From SSC4 sp964443225 (GTDB lineage Bacteria; Chloroflexota; Anaerolineae; SSC4; Amarolineaceae), in NCBI GenBank assembly GCA_964443225.1, contig CAYUCC010000006.1:1-64000 (forward strand): 64,000 nt of DNA, written 5' to 3'. The translations under genes were made by a program, and so were the position numbers. The notes below the pieces were generated by a model. It was not told the origin of the DNA. It ran no database searches and saw only the letters and a list, made by a program, of their open reading frames with translations. This document shows, piece after piece, positions 35,631 to 43,842 of the stretch. The stretch's first letter is position 1. Every line of letters begins with the position of its first letter.

Positions 35631-35718
35631 GCCACAGAGAACACAGAGGACACAGAGAACACAGAGAGAAAAACATAATGATCTATGTGTTCTGTGCGCC
35701 CTTTGTGGTAAAAGGAAT
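35631..35718. repeat. ACAGAG-rich intergenic repeat
   Basis: CCACAGAGAACACAGAGGAC and further ACACAGAG units are followed by TGTGTTCTGTG...CTTTGTGG, a rough inverted repeat. A similar TCTGTGTTCTTTGTGGTAAA occurs at 56849-56880. Confidence 0.7.
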
Positions 35719-35724
35719 AGCCCT

Positions 35725-36237
35725 ATGCGTCATCGTATCGAGGTTGTTCAGGGGGATATCACCCAGCAGCGTGTGGATGCCATCGTCAATGCGGCGAACA
35801 GCTCGCTCTTGGGTGGGGGCGGCGTCGATGGGGCGATCCACCGGGCGGCCGGGCCGGAGCTGTTGGCCGAGTGCCGCACGCTGGGAGGCTGCCCGACGGG
35901 GCAGGCCAAAATGACCCGGGGCTACCGCCTGCCGGCGCAGTACGTGATACACACCGTCGGCCCGGTTTGGCACGGGGGACAGGCCAACGAGGAAACGCTC
36001 CTGGCCAGCTGCTACCGGCAGAGCCTGGCACTGGCGGTGGCGCACGGGGTCAGGACCATTGCCTTCCCGTCGATCAGCACCGGTGCGTACGGGTTTCCGG
36101 TCGAGCGTGCGGCGCCGATTGCCATCCAGGAGATCGCTGATTTCCTGTACAATGATACGACGCTCGAACAGGTGATGGTGATCTGTTTCGACGCCGGCAC
36201 GCTGCGTGCCTACCAGGCAGCACTGGCGAGCACATGA
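35725..36237 (+). CDS. Macrodomain protein, O-acetyl-ADP-ribose deacetylase-like
   Basis: 170-residue single macrodomain (YmdB/TARG-like). ADP-ribose site motifs GDITQQRVDAIVNAANSSL and GGGGVDGAIHRAAG are intact, as is IAFPSISTGAYGFP near 112-125. Such proteins remove O-acetyl groups or ADP-ribose from proteins or nucleic acids. Its stop overlaps the photolyase start (ATGA), suggesting a shared message and a link to DNA-damage response. Confidence 0.95.
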   Translation: MRHRIEVVQGDITQQRVDAIVNAANSSLLGGGGVDGAIHRAAGPELLAECRTLGGCPTGQAKMTRGYRLPAQYVIHTVGPVWHGGQANEETLLASCYRQSLALAVAHGVRTIAFPSISTGAYGFPVERAAPIAIQEIADFLYNDTTLEQVMVICFDAGTLRAYQAALAST

Positions 36238-37775
36238 GCACCGCGCCTACGGTTCTCATTTTCGGTAACCAGCTGACGTTCGAGCACCCCGGCCTGCAGC
36301 CGGTTGCTGGGCAGCTGCCGCGCGTGCTCATGGTCGAGAGCCAGGCACGGCTGCACGCCCGACCCTATCATAAACAAAAACTGATCCTCGTCCTCAGCGC
36401 CATGCGCCACTTTGCCGCGGCGCTGCGTGAGCGCGGTTACGCGGTCGATTACCGCACCGCACCGACGATGGCGGTTGGTGTTCAGGCGCACCTGGCTGAG
36501 TGGGCACCAGCCGGCCTGCTGGCCATGCAGCCGGCCGAATACCCGGCCCAACAGGCACTCGACCACCTGTTCGGCGCCCTGAATGCCACGCACGGCCCCG
36601 GTTTTGTGCGCATTCTGCCGGATACCATGTTTTTGTGCGGGCGCGACGATTTTGCGGTGTGGGCGCGCGGCAAAAAGTCGCTGCTGCTGGAGCACTTCTA
36701 CCGCTGGCAGCGCCGGCGCCTGGATATCCTCATGGACGGTGACCAGCCGCACGGCGGGCAGTGGAACTATGATGCGTCCAACCGCCAGCCGCCACCGCCG
36801 GGCGGACTGCGACCGCCGCCGCTGCCGCTCGTGCCGGTCGATGCCCTCACGCGTACCGTGATCGACCAGGTGCAGCATGAGTTTGCTGACAACTTCGGCG
36901 TGGCCGAGTTGTTCAACTACCCGGTGACGCACGCGGACGCTGCGGTTTGGCTGGCCGATTTTGTGACGCAGCGGCTGCCGCAGTTTGGCCCCTACGAAGA
37001 CGCCATGGTGGCGGGTGAGCCGTTTTTGTTTCACAGCGTGCTCTCGCCGCTGGTCAACATCGGGCTGCTGAGTCCACAACAGATGGTGGCAGCAGCACTG
37101 GCGGCGTACGCGCGCGATGATGCACCCCTGGCGTCGGTCGAAGGCTTTGTGCGCCAGGTCATTGGCTGGCGCGAGTTCGTGCACGGCATCTACTGGCTGA
37201 AGATGCCCGACTACGCCGTGGCCAATCATTTTGCCGCATCGGGGACCCTGCCCGAGTTCTTCTGGTCTGGCGACACCGCCATGGCCTGCCTGGCCGACCT
37301 GGTGGCGACCCTGCGGCGTACTGCGTACACCCACCACATCCCCCGTCTGATGCTGGCCAGCAACTTTGCCACCCTGGCCGGGCTGCGGCCGCAGGACGTG
37401 CTGGACTGGTTCCAGGCGCTGTACATCGACGCCTTCGACTGGGTGATGCTGCCCAACGTGTTGGGTCTCGGCATGTACGCCGACGGCGGTCTGCTCGCCA
37501 GCAAACCGTACGTCGCCAGCGCCAACTACATCCGCCGCATGAGCCATGGTTACTGTAATCAGTGCCACTACCGGGCGGATATCCGCTTTGGCCCCGATGC
37601 CTGCCCCTTCAATTTCCTCTACTGGGACTTCATCGCCCGCCACCAGGCCGGGTTCCTGCGTAACCCGCGCATGGCCCTCATCGCAAAAAACCTGGCCCAG
37701 CAGGACCGCGAAACGGTGGCCGCGATGCGCGCGGCGGCGGCAGCTTTCCTGGACAACCTGCCGCGCGCGTACTGA
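36234..37775 (+). CDS. Iron-sulfur (6-4)-type photolyase / FeS-BCP cryptochrome
   Basis: FAD photoenzyme of 513 residues. The N-terminal Rossmann-like domain (VLIFGNQLTFEHPGL) and C-terminal FAD domain with HIPRLMLASNFATLAG are visible. Four cysteines for a [4Fe-4S] cluster are present: Cys352 in TAMACLADL, and Cys441, Cys444, Cys457 in GYCNQCHYRADIRFGPDAC, matching the spacing in PhrB of Agrobacterium. This class repairs (6-4) photoproducts using light. Its start overlaps the macrodomain gene stop. Confidence 0.94.
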   Translation: MSTAPTVLIFGNQLTFEHPGLQPVAGQLPRVLMVESQARLHARPYHKQKLILVLSAMRHFAAALRERGYAVDYRTAPTMAVGVQAHLAEWAPAGLLAMQPAEYPAQQALDHLFGALNATHGPGFVRILPDTMFLCGRDDFAVWARGKKSLLLEHFYRWQRRRLDILMDGDQPHGGQWNYDASNRQPPPPGGLRPPPLPLVPVDALTRTVIDQVQHEFADNFGVAELFNYPVTHADAAVWLADFVTQRLPQFGPYEDAMVAGEPFLFHSVLSPLVNIGLLSPQQMVAAALAAYARDDAPLASVEGFVRQVIGWREFVHGIYWLKMPDYAVANHFAASGTLPEFFWSGDTAMACLADLVATLRRTAYTHHIPRLMLASNFATLAGLRPQDVLDWFQALYIDAFDWVMLPNVLGLGMYADGGLLASKPYVASANYIRRMSHGYCNQCHYRADIRFGPDACPFNFLYWDFIARHQAGFLRNPRMALIAKNLAQQDRETVAAMRAAAAAFLDNLPRAY

Positions 37776-37950
37776 TCGTTTGTTGCGATGACGCTACCTT
37801 GCGGGTAAAGCAGGCCGTGCGCAACCGTGCCTGTGCAGCGTGAGCCTGGCGCTTGAGCACCAGGCTTCTGCGGCCGATCAGCCGTGTTTGGAACGGTCAA
37901 GGCGCCGAACCGCTGCTCTGCCCAGGCATCAGCAGCTGGCAGTGACGTTT
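37776..37950. other. Intergenic DNA with a REP-like remnant
   Basis: No gene seen. A degenerate palindrome AGCCTGGCGCTTGAGCACCAGG at 37842-37863 (in parts) belongs to the REP-like family. Confidence 0.6.
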
Positions 37951-38029
37951 AGGGCTTGTAAAAGAATAACTTCCTGAAAATGGCCGGAATTCGCCGCAAA
38001 TCACGGTAAGTTATTCTCTTACAAGCCCT
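37951..38029. mobile_element. MITE-like element, copy A
   Basis: 79 bp with 22-bp terminal inverted repeats (left 37951-37972, right 38008-38029; core TTGTAAAAGAATAACTT), one mismatch. Interior GGAATTCGCCGCAAATCACG is shared with copy B. The right end abuts the TAA stop of the minus-strand LysM gene (TTA at 38029-38031). Confidence 0.88.
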
Positions 38030-38670
38030 TACCTGGCGGACGTTGCACCCTCGCTGAACCGCACGTGCATCGAAGCGAGGTGGCTGATGGCACCACTTTG
38101 CATGTCGGTATTGAACACCTGGATGAGACCATCCGCCGTCGATGGTGCCGAATAACTGATGACCCCGCTAAAGGGCCCGGTCCAAATAGCCGCCTGCCCG
38201 GTGATCATCGCCGTTCCTTCCCCGATTGTGGTTCCGCTCCCATCGATCACACGCACGCCCAACGTTGCTTCGAAACCAGTACCATAACCGCTGACGGTCA
38301 CCGGACTGGTGATCAGCGCGTTCATGACCGGGGCGTCGATCGAGATTTCCTCGTAGGGTCGTGGTGCCGGTGTGGGCGTTGTGGTTGGGATGCGCAGACG
38401 TTGGCCCACGTAGATGCGGTTTGGGTTGCTGATGTGGTTGAGACGGACGAGCGTAGCGACGGGTACTCCAAAACGGGACGCAATGCGGTACAGCGTATCA
38501 CCCCGTCTGACGACGTAGGTGAACGTGTCCTGAGACGCAGGGCTGGCGCCAAGGCCCGCAGCGGGCGCGGCCCTGGCTGGTGCTGCCGGCATCGAGGTGG
38601 CGACAGCAATCATGATGAGACTCGCAAGGACGACTGTCAATGTGACGGAGATGATAGGACGTCTGCGCAT
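38029..38670 (-). CDS. Exported LysM and Gmad2-domain protein
   Basis: 213 residues, exported. N-terminal signal anchor MRRRPIISVTLTVVLASLIM..., LysM domain at about 50-95 (YVVRRGDTLYRIASRFGVPV...GQRLRIPT), then a Gmad2-like immunoglobulin-fold domain at about 110-205 (ISIDAPVMNALITSPVTVSG). Probably a cell-wall-bound protein. ATG 38670 has AGGAGGG upstream; the longer frame to 38919 lacks a signal peptide at its start. A promoter at 38923-38951 implies a ~246-base 5' leader with no recognised riboswitch. The stop codon touches MITE copy A. Confidence 0.85.
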   Translation of the reverse strand: MRRRPIISVTLTVVLASLIMIAVATSMPAAPARAAPAAGLGASPASQDTFTYVVRRGDTLYRIASRFGVPVATLVRLNHISNPNRIYVGQRLRIPTTTPTPAPRPYEEISIDAPVMNALITSPVTVSGYGTGFEATLGVRVIDGSGTTIGEGTAMITGQAAIWTGPFSGVISYSAPSTADGLIQVFNTDMQSGAISHLASMHVRFSEGATSAR

Positions 38671-38922
38671 ACCAATCCCTCCTGGGTCTATCGACCGAAA
38701 TGTATCTGGGAGCACTGTGTTTGAGACGTCGCGGTAGTACCGCTGGTTCCCGGAGATCACCAGCCGCTCCGTCCCGTGTTCATCGCGGCCCGCGCCGGTG
38801 TGCGTAACGCCTGAAAAAATCGTCAGCCACTGCTCAGGCGGGTGAGGTGGACAACGAACGTGGCGGGCGCGACTCTCCTTCAGCGCATTGGGTGACCGGA
38901 TGCGCTTGGGCGTCGTCAAACG

Positions 38923-38951
38923 ATTGTATTAACAGGCTGCATTTCAATCAA
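38923..38951 (-). promoter_or_regulatory. Promoter of the LysM/Gmad2 gene
   Basis: On the minus strand TTGATT (38946-38951), 17-base spacer, TACAAT (38923-38928). Confidence 0.7.
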
Positions 38952-38965
38952 ATTGGAGTATGGAA

Positions 38966-39460
38966 ATGTCACGTGTCTCCCTAAATAAGGTCGCCCCCGA
39001 TTTCAGTCTGGCCGACTATCGCGGTCACACCGTTCGTCTGGCCGATTTCCGCGGCAACAAGAACGTTTTGCTGGTCTTCAACCGCACCTTTACCTGACCG
39101 TTCTGCCGCGCGCATATGGCGCAGTTGCGCCAAGATTACAGCCAGTTTGTAGCACGCGAGATCGAAGTCGTTGTGGTGGGCCCCGAAGACGCTGCCAAGT
39201 TTGCGGCCTACTTCAGCGAAAATGAGCTGCCCTTCGTCGGCCTGCCCGATCCAAAAGCGAGTGTCCTCAAACTCTACGGGCAGGAGGTGAGTCTGTTCAA
39301 GTTGGGCCGGCTGCCGGCCCAGGTATTGATCGACAAGGCCGGCGTAGCGCGCTACGTTCACTACGGCCACAACATGAGCGACATCCCCGCCAACGAGGAA
39401 CTGTTGGCCCTGGGAGATGAGATCAACGCTGCGGAGGCGACCGTCTCACTGGCACGTTGA
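38966..39460 (+). CDS. Peroxiredoxin-like (AhpC/TSA) protein, candidate selenoprotein with in-frame TGA
   Basis: Thioredoxin-fold redox protein of 164 residues if TGA at 39095-39097 (codon 44) is read as selenocysteine. N-terminal APDFSLADYRGHTVRLADF and LLVFNRTFT precede the TGA; P-F-C-R-A-H follows, giving a U-x-x-C redox motif where family members have C-P-F-C. The rest is open to 39460 (QVLIDKAGVARYVHYGHN). ATG 38966 has GGAG 7 bases upstream. A SECIS-like hairpin lies at 39117-39132. Without Sec insertion only residues 1-43 would be made, or an unsupported start at 39116. No other in-frame stop or frameshift is seen, so decay is unlikely. Function: probably thiol peroxidase or disulfide reductase. 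Confidence 0.85.
39117..39132 (+). promoter_or_regulatory. Candidate bacterial SECIS element
   Basis: TGGCGC and GCGCCA form a perfect 6-bp stem with loop AGTT. The loop begins 26 bases after the TGA and has G as its second base, fitting the general bacterial SECIS pattern (small apical loop with an early G, about 16-37 bases from UGA). An alternative weaker hairpin lies at 39103-39124. Confidence 0.6.
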
Positions 39461-39477
39461 GCGCCCGCGTCTCGCCC

Positions 39478-39617
39478 CCCAGTCTGCTTCAGCAGACTTC
39501 AGCTATGAGCCTGGCGACCCATCGATGCGTCCTCCCCCAGTCTGCTTCAGCTGACTTCAGCTATGAGCCTGGCGTTTGAACGCCAGGCTTGAGCGCCAGG
39601 CTTGAACGCCAGGCTTC
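39478..39617. repeat. REP-like palindromic repeats (third locus)
   Basis: Two units with AGTCTGCTTCAGCAGACTTC (or a variant) and AGCTATGAGCCTGGCG, then CCTGGCGTTTGAACGCCAGG and two shorter copies of GAGCGCCAGGCTTGAACGCC. Same family as 4235-4393 and 33079-33416. Confidence 0.88.
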
Positions 39618-39673
39618 CCGAATCCCCCCATCCATGGTATCCTTGCCCCATCTTACCCAGAGGCCAGGAACGT

Positions 39674-40609
39674 ATGAACCTTGCACCGGGTGCCCGCATG
39701 GGTCGGGCATCGCAGGCCGGCTTACTCTTCGTGATGGGCTCGGTCCTGCTGTGGGGCGCCATGCCCTTCGTCCTCCAGCTCATCGTCGCCAGCATGCCGC
39801 CGGCCGAGTTGACGACGATCCGTATGGTCGCCGCCGGCCTGCTGCTCGTCGTGCCCATCGGCATGCGTGCCTTTGGCCGCTCCCTGCGTCAGCACCTGCG
39901 CCTGTTTTTGCTGCTCGGCTTTCTCGGCTCGGCCGTGCCGCAGGTGCTCTACGCCTATGCCCTGCAGTGGGTGCCCATCCCGACGCTGACCTTCATCACC
40001 AACAGCTACCCCGCCTTTTCCATTCTGCTGGCGGTCCTGATTCTGGGCGAGCGACCGCAGCCACGGCACATCGTAGGTATGGTCAGTGCGCTGGTGGGGT
40101 TGTATCTGCTCACAGGGCCGACGATCACCGCCGGCGGGGGGCTATCCCTGGGTATCGCCATGGCCTTTGTCATCGCCCTGGCCTGGGGCAGCAGTTCGAT
40201 CGTGAGCAAAAAGCTGATCACCGATCTCCCCTCCAACCACGTCGCCGCCGGCCGCCAGCTCGTGGCTGGCGTGCTCGCCGCGCCGCTGATGCTGGTGGGG
40301 GGTGTGCAGGTGGTGGGCATACCCGCTGTGGCCTGGGTGGCCCTGGCCGTGCTGGTGGTCATGACCGTCTTCAGCTTTGTATTCTACTACCGCGGCCTGG
40401 CACAAACGACCGTCACCAACGCTTCGCTGGTGGAAGCGTTCACGCCGGTTGTGACGTTGATACTCAGTGCGTTGTTTTTTGGAGAGAGCCTGGCGCCGGT
40501 GCAGCTGCTGGGCGCCAGCCTGGTTCTGGTGGGAACAATCCTGGTCACCGTCGAGGGGCTGCGCGGCCGCGCCGTGAACGCGCGTGCCGAGCGCCAGGAG
40601 GTGGGTTGA
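39674..40609 (+). CDS. EamA/DMT-family transporter
   Basis: Inner-membrane transporter of the drug/metabolite superfamily, 311 residues with ten predicted helices arranged as two EamA domains (~20-150 and ~165-300; LLFVMGSVLLWGAMPFVL, LGIAMAFVIALAWGSSSIV). Substrate unknown; members export amino acids or other metabolites. ATG 39674 has CCAGGA upstream. A frame from 39602 would start in the REP repeats and is rejected. Followed by a strong hairpin. Confidence 0.92.
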   Translation: MNLAPGARMGRASQAGLLFVMGSVLLWGAMPFVLQLIVASMPPAELTTIRMVAAGLLLVVPIGMRAFGRSLRQHLRLFLLLGFLGSAVPQVLYAYALQWVPIPTLTFITNSYPAFSILLAVLILGERPQPRHIVGMVSALVGLYLLTGPTITAGGGLSLGIAMAFVIALAWGSSSIVSKKLITDLPSNHVAAGRQLVAGVLAAPLMLVGGVQVVGIPAVAWVALAVLVVMTVFSFVFYYRGLAQTTVTNASLVEAFTPVVTLILSALFFGESLAPVQLLGASLVLVGTILVTVEGLRGRAVNARAERQEVG

Positions 40610-40633
40610 GGTAGGGGCACGGGCTCAACCCAC

Positions 40634-40676
40634 ACGAAGCTGCGCGTGAGGCCATTGGCCTCACGCGCAGCTTCGT
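40634..40676. terminator. Perfect 21-bp hairpin after the EamA gene
   Basis: Arms 40634-40654 and 40656-40676 (core CGAAGCTGCGCGTGAGGCC and complement) are perfectly complementary. No T-run follows; it lies 25 bases past the transporter stop. A partial echo, GTGAGGCCATTGGCCTAACG, occurs at 40891-40910. Confidence 0.6.
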
Positions 40677-40997
40677 AGAAACTCCTTGCTGTCGAGGAGT
40701 GCTGCACGCCCACGTGCAGCACGGGTCCCGCCATACGGACGGGTCCGCACCTCGGTTTCAGCGCCGGACGATGTCTCCAATGCCCGGCTTCTTTGGCGTT
40801 GGAACCAGGGTGCAGACTCGTGCCACGTGGAAAGCCCGTGCCGCACCTGGGGGTGCGGCACTCCTCGCTGTCGAGTTTCTTGTGGAAGATGTGAGGCCAT
40901 TGGCCTAACGAGCAGCTTGGTATTCACGAAGACGCAGGGCAGCCATCTCCGTTTCCCCTTCGCGATCTTCTCGACTTCGCGTGCACTGATCCAAGCG
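40677..40997. other. Intergenic repeat-rich DNA
   Basis: No convincing gene. It holds a hairpin at 40838-40861 (GTGCCGCACC, TGGG, GGTGCGGCAC) like the one at 30442-30493, a TGCTGCACGCCCACGTGCAGC palindrome near 40699 (in parts), and GAGGCCATTGGCCT repeats. Short open frames here look chance-made. Confidence 0.65.
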
Positions 40998-43331
40998 CTA
41001 AACCTGCATCGCAGTCCACACCCGCTCGGCGGTGATGGGCATGCGGTCGATGCGAACACCGACGGCATCGAACACGGCGTTGGCGATGGCCGGCGCAGTC
41101 GGCACCATGGCGTGCTCGCCGATGCCGCGTGCACCGTAAGGACCATCGTCCTGCGGCACTTCGACGATGATCGCTTCGATGCTGGCCGGGGCGTCGATGC
41201 TGGTGGCAATCCGGTAGTCGGTGAAGTTGGGGTTGAGCGGTTTGCCGTTGACCAGCTTGATTTCTTCCAGCAGCGCCGTACTCATGCCCTGGACGGCGCC
41301 CCCTTCCATCTGCGTGCGCACCATGTCGGGGTTGATGGCCCGCCCAACGTCGAATGCGGCGACGATACGGCGTACTTCGATCTCGCCCGTCTCGGTGTCT
41401 ACTTCGACCTCGACCGCCTGCGCGCCCGTGGTGAAGTGCACGACGGCGCGCGGCCCCTGGCCGGTTTCGGGATCGAGTGGGGTGACGTAGTTGGGCATGA
41501 ACCGCCCCTTGCCCACGACCGGCCCACCGATCCAGGTGCCGTCGGGCCGCTGCATGCCGTAGACGACGATGTTTTTGAGCGGTACCGACTCTTCGGTGGC
41601 ATAACTCACCACCTGCCCGTCGATGATGTCGAGGTCCTGCGGGTTTTCGTTCCAGGCCTCGGCCACCATCTGCAAGATCTGCATCTTGGCTTCCTGGGCG
41701 GCGTTGAGAATGGCGTTGCCCATGCTCCACGTTAGGCGGCTGGCGACGGTCTGCCATTCGTAGGGGCTGTAGTCGGTATCCACCGTGTTGACGCGCACGT
41801 CACCGATGGGAATGCCCAACCCTTCGGCGGCCAGCTGAGCGGCGATCGTCAGGGTGCCCTGCCCCATGTCGACGCCACCGACGTTGACGAGCGCCGTACC
41901 ATCCTCGTTAAAGCGGATCGTCGAGGCCGAGCCGGGATTGGGCGGCATGGCGGGTGCTTTCCACATGCAGGCGATGCCGACGCCGCGCTGTTTGTTAGGG
42001 GCACCCGCTGGACGCGGTTTGCCCCACTCGATCGCGTCAGCCGCCTTGTGAATGCACTCGCTGAGACCGGTTGGATGCATGATCATGCCGGTGACCGTCT
42101 CCTGGCCTTCTTTCAGGCAGTTGGTGAGCCGCACCTGCACCGGGTCGAGACCCAGGGCGTGGGCGGCGCGGTCGATGTGCTGCTCGATGGCCCAGTGGAT
42201 CTCGGGCATGCCAAAGCCGCGCATGGCGCCGCCGATCGGGTGATTGGTGTAGACGCAGAATGAATCGGCCCACACGTTGGGCACGTAGTACGGTCCCGTC
42301 GAGCTGTAGCCCGCTGCGCGCGTGATGTTGACACCGTATTCGGTGTAGGCACCACCGTCCCAGTAATAGGTGTTCTTCATGGCCAGGATGCGCCCGTCGG
42401 GCAGCATGCCCAGTTTGATGTGTGCAATCAGCCCCTGGCGCACGAAGGTCGTGTAAAACTCCTCTTCACGCGTCATGACGAGCTTGACGGGGCGTCCACG
42501 CGATTTGAGCGCCATGGCGACGCAGGCCCCTTCCATGGAAACACCGGCTTTGGCCCCAAAACCGCCGCCGACGAAGGGCGTAATCACACGCAGGCGTGAA
42601 TGGCTGATCCCCAGCGCTTTGGCGATCAGGTTGCGCTGCGCAAAGGGTGACTGGCTCGAGGCCCACAGGGTGATCTTGCCGTTGCCGTCGACCTGGGCCA
42701 CGGTGGCGTGGGTTTCCAGCGGAACGTGCTGCACGTGCGGCACCTGGTATTTGTGCTCCACGACGACGCCGCCCGCCGCTGTGACATCGACAAACGCCTG
42801 CTCGATGTCACCCTTGCGCACCTTGAACCAGTTGGAAATGTTCGTATTCTTTTGCGGGAAGACGAACGGCACGTAGGCGTAATCGATCAAACCCGGGTGC
42901 AGGAGCGGCGCTTCGGCGCTGGCACCAAATTCAGGATCGAAGACACCAGGCAGGTCCTCGTACTCCACTTCGATCAGGCGGATCGCCTCTTCGGCGATCT
43001 CCAGCGTATCGGCGGCCACGCCCGCAATCGGCTCGCCCACGAAACGCACGCGATCGACGGCAAACATCGGCCGATCTGACAGGTAGAGCCCGGTCAGCCC
43101 TGGGAAATCCTCACCCGTGACGACCACACGCACGCCGGGCAGCGCGCGGGCCTTGCTGACGTCCAGGCGTTTGATCAGCGCATGCGGGCGTGTGCTGCGT
43201 TTGAGCTGGCCGGTGAGCAGGTTGGGGCCAAACTGCATGTCGTCCACGTACTGCGCGGCGCCGGTGACTTTGGAACGGCTCTCGACCCGCGGAAAACTGG
43301 CACCGACGATCGATGTCTTTTTGATGCTCAT
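40998..43331 (-). CDS. Xanthine dehydrogenase-family molybdopterin-binding subunit
   Basis: Large catalytic subunit (777 residues) of a three-subunit molybdenum hydroxylase. Molybdopterin motif VGGGFGAKAG lies near residue 245, and the C-terminal active-site block GIGEHAMVPTAPAIANA carries the likely catalytic Glu. The three genes in order FAD, [2Fe-2S], Mo with ATGA overlaps form a CoxMSL/Xdh-type operon. The adjacent NCS2 permease suggests a purine substrate. ATG 43331 has GGAGGGG upstream and overlaps the [2Fe-2S] gene stop. Whether it carries the labile selenium of selenium-dependent hydroxylases cannot be seen. Confidence 0.93.
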   Translation of the reverse strand: MSIKKTSIVGASFPRVESRSKVTGAAQYVDDMQFGPNLLTGQLKRSTRPHALIKRLDVSKARALPGVRVVVTGEDFPGLTGLYLSDRPMFAVDRVRFVGEPIAGVAADTLEIAEEAIRLIEVEYEDLPGVFDPEFGASAEAPLLHPGLIDYAYVPFVFPQKNTNISNWFKVRKGDIEQAFVDVTAAGGVVVEHKYQVPHVQHVPLETHATVAQVDGNGKITLWASSQSPFAQRNLIAKALGISHSRLRVITPFVGGGFGAKAGVSMEGACVAMALKSRGRPVKLVMTREEEFYTTFVRQGLIAHIKLGMLPDGRILAMKNTYYWDGGAYTEYGVNITRAAGYSSTGPYYVPNVWADSFCVYTNHPIGGAMRGFGMPEIHWAIEQHIDRAAHALGLDPVQVRLTNCLKEGQETVTGMIMHPTGLSECIHKAADAIEWGKPRPAGAPNKQRGVGIACMWKAPAMPPNPGSASTIRFNEDGTALVNVGGVDMGQGTLTIAAQLAAEGLGIPIGDVRVNTVDTDYSPYEWQTVASRLTWSMGNAILNAAQEAKMQILQMVAEAWNENPQDLDIIDGQVVSYATEESVPLKNIVVYGMQRPDGTWIGGPVVGKGRFMPNYVTPLDPETGQGPRAVVHFTTGAQAVEVEVDTETGEIEVRRIVAAFDVGRAINPDMVRTQMEGGAVQGMSTALLEEIKLVNGKPLNPNFTDYRIATSIDAPASIEAIIVEVPQDDGPYGARGIGEHAMVPTAPAIANAVFDAVGVRIDRMPITAERVWTAMQV

Positions 43332-43828
43332 ATGTCCCCTCCTGCCCAGGTGCTGTGGCTCACGTACTCGCGCCGCGCCGCCTCGCGCACGGCATCGACG
43401 ATGCGGGTGTAACCGGTGCAGCGGCACAGGTTGCCCACGAGGGCCAGGCGGATCTCTTCATCGGAGGGATTGGTATTGCGGTTGAGCAGCGCCCGCGCCG
43501 CAATCAGGATGCCTGGTGTGCAGAAGCCGCACTGCGTGCCCCCCGACTCGATCATCGTTTCCTGGATAGGGTCGAGCTGCGTGTCGTGCGCCAGTCCTTC
43601 GACGGTGATGATCTCGCAGCCGTCGATTTCAGGGGCCAGCACCAGGCACGAGTTGACCGGTTCGCCGTTCAGGAGCACGGTACAGGCACCGCATTCACCG
43701 GCCGAGCAGCCGTTTTTGGTACCGGTCAGCACGAGGACGTCGCGCAGCAGCCGCAGCAGTGTGTAGTAGGGTGGGACCTGCATTTGATAAGGTTCGCCGT
43801 TCACGGTAAACGCGATCTTGTGTTCCAT
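43328..43828 (-). CDS. [2Fe-2S] subunit of molybdenum hydroxylase
   Basis: Electron-transfer subunit of 166 residues. Plant-type cluster cysteines Cys41, Cys46, Cys49 and Cys61 (GCSAGECGACTVLLNG) and the second cluster Cys100, Cys103, Cys135, Cys137 (CGFCTPG, CRCTGY) are all present. ATG 43828 has GGAGGG 7 bases upstream; a GTG at 43846 would overlap it. Sits between FAD and Mo subunit genes. Confidence 0.97.
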   Translation of the reverse strand: MEHKIAFTVNGEPYQMQVPPYYTLLRLLRDVLVLTGTKNGCSAGECGACTVLLNGEPVNSCLVLAPEIDGCEIITVEGLAHDTQLDPIQETMIESGGTQCGFCTPGILIAARALLNRNTNPSDEEIRLALVGNLCRCTGYTRIVDAVREAARREYVSHSTWAGGDI

Positions 43829-43842
43829 GGGTATTCCCTCCT

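Noticed and set aside
39116..39460. A short redoxin gene starting at ATG 39116
   Set aside because: No ribosome site, it would lack the first half of the thioredoxin fold, and the in-frame upstream sequence is clearly family-like.
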